Shown here piece after piece: positions 5,042 through 6,833 of a stretch of 6,833 nt of DNA. Location of the stretch: positions 1-6,833 of the forward strand of contig JAQIBO010000051.1 in assembly GCA_027859055.1 (NCBI GenBank). The letters are read 5' to 3'. The translations under genes were made by a program, and so were the position numbers. Numbering within the stretch: the first letter of the stretch is position 1; each line of letters opens with the position of its first letter. This DNA comes from Spirochaeta sp. (GTDB lineage: Bacteria > Spirochaetota > Spirochaetia > DSM-27196 > Alkalispirochaetaceae). Below the pieces are notes generated by a model. That model did not search any database, was not told where the DNA came from, and worked only from the letters and a program-made list of their open reading frames with translations.

Positions 5042-6568
5042 TCAGTCAGGGATCTTTGTCGTTCTATCGGAATAGAATTGTGGCAGGTGAATACTCTGTA
5101 GAATACGCTCCCCCCATCTGATCTGTTCCCGGGTGAGAACCAGTTCCCACTTTTCAGGTTTCTCGGACGGCAGGATCTGTTCCGGCCCCTCGGTTGATCG
5201 ATGGACCGTTGAGGAGCTGGGGCGGTCGATGATCTGCTGTGAGGGGACCGTAGTGACCGTCGCCTGATCGTCGTCAAGAAAGGCAAACAGGCGTTTCAGA
5301 ACCTCGGGAGGGTTCTCCATGAGGTCTTCGTACCCGACCGCATGCAGGGCGTCCGTGCCAAATTGCTGCAAAGGCACCGAATTGATCACCGCCCAAATCG
5401 CGATCTTATTTATCACGAAATCGTTTTTGCGGGCAACTTTGTGCAGCAACGGAAGATGCTCCCGTAGATGATCTGCCACGAGGCGTTCCTGAGAGAGAAT
5501 CAGATCAAGATCAGACTTTGGAAACCAGTGCTGTACGTTGAGCTTGGACGCCGCAACCGCAAAGGGGTTGCGTATCAACAGAACAATCTTTACATCGGGG
5601 AAGCGTTGGTGTGCCCAATGTGCGAACAGGTTGGCGTAGATATCCTTGAGCAGGACACGATGGTATAGCGCGGAGCGGGCATTGGGGCGGCGCGCCTCGT
5701 TGAACCGTCCCGAAAAGATATCCGCGAGGTGCTTTTCGAGATCCCTGTGGGACTCCTCGGGATGGAGATATCGGTGCAGCCCGACCTCTACGCCCGGTTT
5801 TGACGGGCCGGGGTTGAACGGTTCAAAGAACGCGCGGTAGCGGTAGTGGTAGTTGATCAGCTCAAAGAGCCACGTGGTACCGCTACGCCCGTCTCCGAGG
5901 ACCCAGATCGGTCGGCGGGAGATGGGGCTCGCTTCCGGAGGTGGCGTTTCTCCAACGTGGTGGTACACCGATGCCCACCGACACGTTGTAAAAACGGTAG
6001 GTTCATCGATCCACGCGGCGCGGTAGGGTTCGGACGCGAGATTGTACAGGAAGATGTGCCGGGGGCCGTTACGCGGGGCGGGTTTTCGCGCGGTGCCCCA
6101 CGTTGCCACCGCGCTGTATGCTCCGGGCAGGAGAAAGTGGCAGCTGGTGTCGATAAATCCCTCGTCGATCTCCTCATCCTCAAGAGGCAGCGGCGAGCCG
6201 TCGGCGCGTAGTACCTGTCTGCGGGGGATCACGAAATCCAGGTTCTCGTTGTCGGCGGCGATCGCCAGGCACCTGGCGACGTGGTCCGGACCCAGCCAGT
6301 GATCAGCGTCAAGAAAGGCGATTGCCTGATATGTTTCTGCCGTGGCGAGGAGAAAGCCGGTCATACGTGGGGTAGCGCCGTAGTCGCTATGGGCGCGGTC
6401 GAGATGGACGTGTCGGATACCTGGTACTTCATCGATCCACGCTTGGCGAGTTCCGTCAGCGACGAGAAAGTGGTCCACGGGGGCCGTCTGTTCCTGAACG
6501 GAACCGATCACCCGTTGCAGAGTGCTCCGTGATTCGTTGTGATACGGGGTGATGACCGCAACTTTCAT
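5042..6568 (-). CDS. Fusion of family-2 glycosyltransferase and PAPS-dependent sulfotransferase
   Basis: A 508-residue cytoplasmic two-domain enzyme. Residues 1 to about 215 are a GT-A glycosyltransferase of family 2: MKVAVITPYHNES at the start, a nucleotide-sugar-binding region (HFLVADG, 33-39), the metal-binding DAD motif in AFLDADHW (87-89), and a domain end CRWASVYHHVGETPPP. Residues about 219-508 are a sulfotransferase: the 5'-phosphosulfate loop LGDGRSGTTWL (224-234), FFEPFNP (247-253), and the 3'-phosphate motif RNPFAVAAS (333-341). The expected role is transfer of a sugar and sulfation of the same or a nearby glycan using PAPS. The open frame extends upstream to a TTG at 6715, but ATG 6568 is chosen because the fold begins exactly there, GGAA lies 5 bases upstream, and the extension would run antisense to the divergent gene. 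Both domains look intact. Acceptor and donor are unknown. Confidence 0.9.
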   Translation of the reverse strand: MKVAVITPYHNESRSTLQRVIGSVQEQTAPVDHFLVADGTRQAWIDEVPGIRHVHLDRAHSDYGATPRMTGFLLATAETYQAIAFLDADHWLGPDHVARCLAIAADNENLDFVIPRRQVLRADGSPLPLEDEEIDEGFIDTSCHFLLPGAYSAVATWGTARKPAPRNGPRHIFLYNLASEPYRAAWIDEPTVFTTCRWASVYHHVGETPPPEASPISRRPIWVLGDGRSGTTWLFELINYHYRYRAFFEPFNPGPSKPGVEVGLHRYLHPEESHRDLEKHLADIFSGRFNEARRPNARSALYHRVLLKDIYANLFAHWAHQRFPDVKIVLLIRNPFAVAASKLNVQHWFPKSDLDLILSQERLVADHLREHLPLLHKVARKNDFVINKIAIWAVINSVPLQQFGTDALHAVGYEDLMENPPEVLKRLFAFLDDDQATVTTVPSQQIIDRPSSSTVHRSTEGPEQILPSEKPEKWELVLTREQIRWGERILQSIHLPQFYSDRTTKIPD

Positions 6569-6668
6569 GCCTGTTCCGGATCTATCATCTTGGATCATCG
6601 TCGTTGGCGCAAGGTCTCTCGGGCGTATTTGTCGGGGAACCCAAGGTGTGGTACCGTTTCTCTCAACG
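6569..6668. promoter_or_regulatory. Divergent promoter region between two glycosyltransferase genes
   Basis: About 100 bases separate the starts of the minus-strand fusion gene and the plus-strand gene. A weak plus-strand candidate is TTGGCG (6604-6609) and TATTTG (6626-6631) with a 16-base spacer; on the minus strand TTGCGC (6606-6611) is followed only by poor -10 candidates. Both genes must start here if they are not read from distant promoters, but no element is convincing by eye. Confidence 0.25.
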
Positions 6669-6833
6669 ATGGGAACATTTGTGATACCTACCTGCAACCG
6701 ACCGGATACGCTCAAACGCAGCCTCGAGTCGGTCTGGAGTGCCCTCTCGCCCGGTTCTGCCGTCCGGCAGATTCTGGTCCTGGACGACGCCCGAAGCGCG
6801 GAATCGGCGGGCGCTGCGCGTCGTGTTGCAGAG
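6669..6833 (+). CDS. Family-2 glycosyltransferase-like protein, 5' part only
   Basis: The first 55 codons of a gene that runs off the right edge. The translation begins MGTFVIPTCNRPDTLKRSLE, the typical first strand and helix of a GT-A glycosyltransferase ('xxFVIPTxNRPxxLxxxLxS'), and continues to ILVLDDARS, matching the second strand with the Asp pair that usually touches the nucleotide. The metal-binding DxD motif would lie beyond the window. ATG 6669 is used because the fold begins right there, but it lacks a ribosome site; an in-frame GTG at 6648 has GGGGAA 8 bases upstream and would add seven residues. The gene is divergent from the glycosyltransferase-sulfotransferase fusion, which suggests both belong to one glycan locus. 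The substrate cannot be told. Confidence 0.75.
   Translation, partial: MGTFVIPTCNRPDTLKRSLESVWSALSPGSAVRQILVLDDARSAESAGAARRVAE

Noticed and set aside
5846..6211. A 121-codon plus-strand open frame inside the fusion gene
   Set aside because: Antisense to the sulfotransferase/glycosyltransferase junction, Arg-rich and without domain features.
6569..6715. N-terminal extension of the glycosyltransferase-sulfotransferase to a TTG at 6715
   Set aside because: The first strand of the glycosyltransferase fold begins exactly at ATG 6568, and the extension overlaps the start of the divergent glycosyltransferase-like gene.
1..6833. tRNA or rRNA genes, CRISPR arrays, insertion sequences or integrases
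   Set aside because: No repeated spacer structure, transposase motif, terminal inverted repeat pair or tRNA-like cloverleaf with a TTCGA-type arm was noticed on reading both strands; a covariance-model scan was not possible.

Overview
The window looks like a chromosomal segment of a moderately high-GC, double-membraned bacterium. Evidence is two lipoprotein signal peptides with clean lipoboxes, an outer-membrane beta-barrel protein ending in a C-terminal Phe, and a periplasmic FecR-domain protein. The mix of FecR-domain protein, small exported SLH-like protein and large lipoprotein would suit a free-living spirochaete, but nothing here (no rRNA, no housekeeping marker) proves that; treat the taxon as a guess.

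Left part (1-1093): a minus-strand gene for a family-3 periplasmic solute-binding lipoprotein, with features recalling the cyclohexadienyl dehydratase (PheC) branch. It is followed by a perfect hairpin at the window edge. Its leader holds a GC-rich hairpin and a likely promoter overlapped by two AT-rich palindromes. A divergent plus-strand promoter with an extended -10 lies about 70 bases away.

Middle (1094-4739): four tightly packed plus-strand genes, very probably one operon: a small exported protein with SLH-like sequence, an outer-membrane beta-barrel protein (joined by an ATGA stop/start overlap), a FecR-domain periplasmic protein, and a two-part surface lipoprotein. All four have export signals, so the operon looks like a cell-envelope module. 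The second half of the lipoprotein is more AT-rich than the rest of the operon. Its frame continues past the stop as coding-like sequence broken by stop codons, suggesting a decayed tail or neighbour.

Right part (4740-6833): about 300 bases between convergent genes, then a minus-strand gene encoding an unusual fusion of a family-2 glycosyltransferase and a PAPS-dependent sulfotransferase. Divergently oriented from it, at the right edge, is the start of a second glycosyltransferase-like gene that runs out of the window. This end therefore looks like part of a surface-glycan synthesis locus in which a sugar may be both attached and sulfated. The fusion is the most distinctive item in the window.
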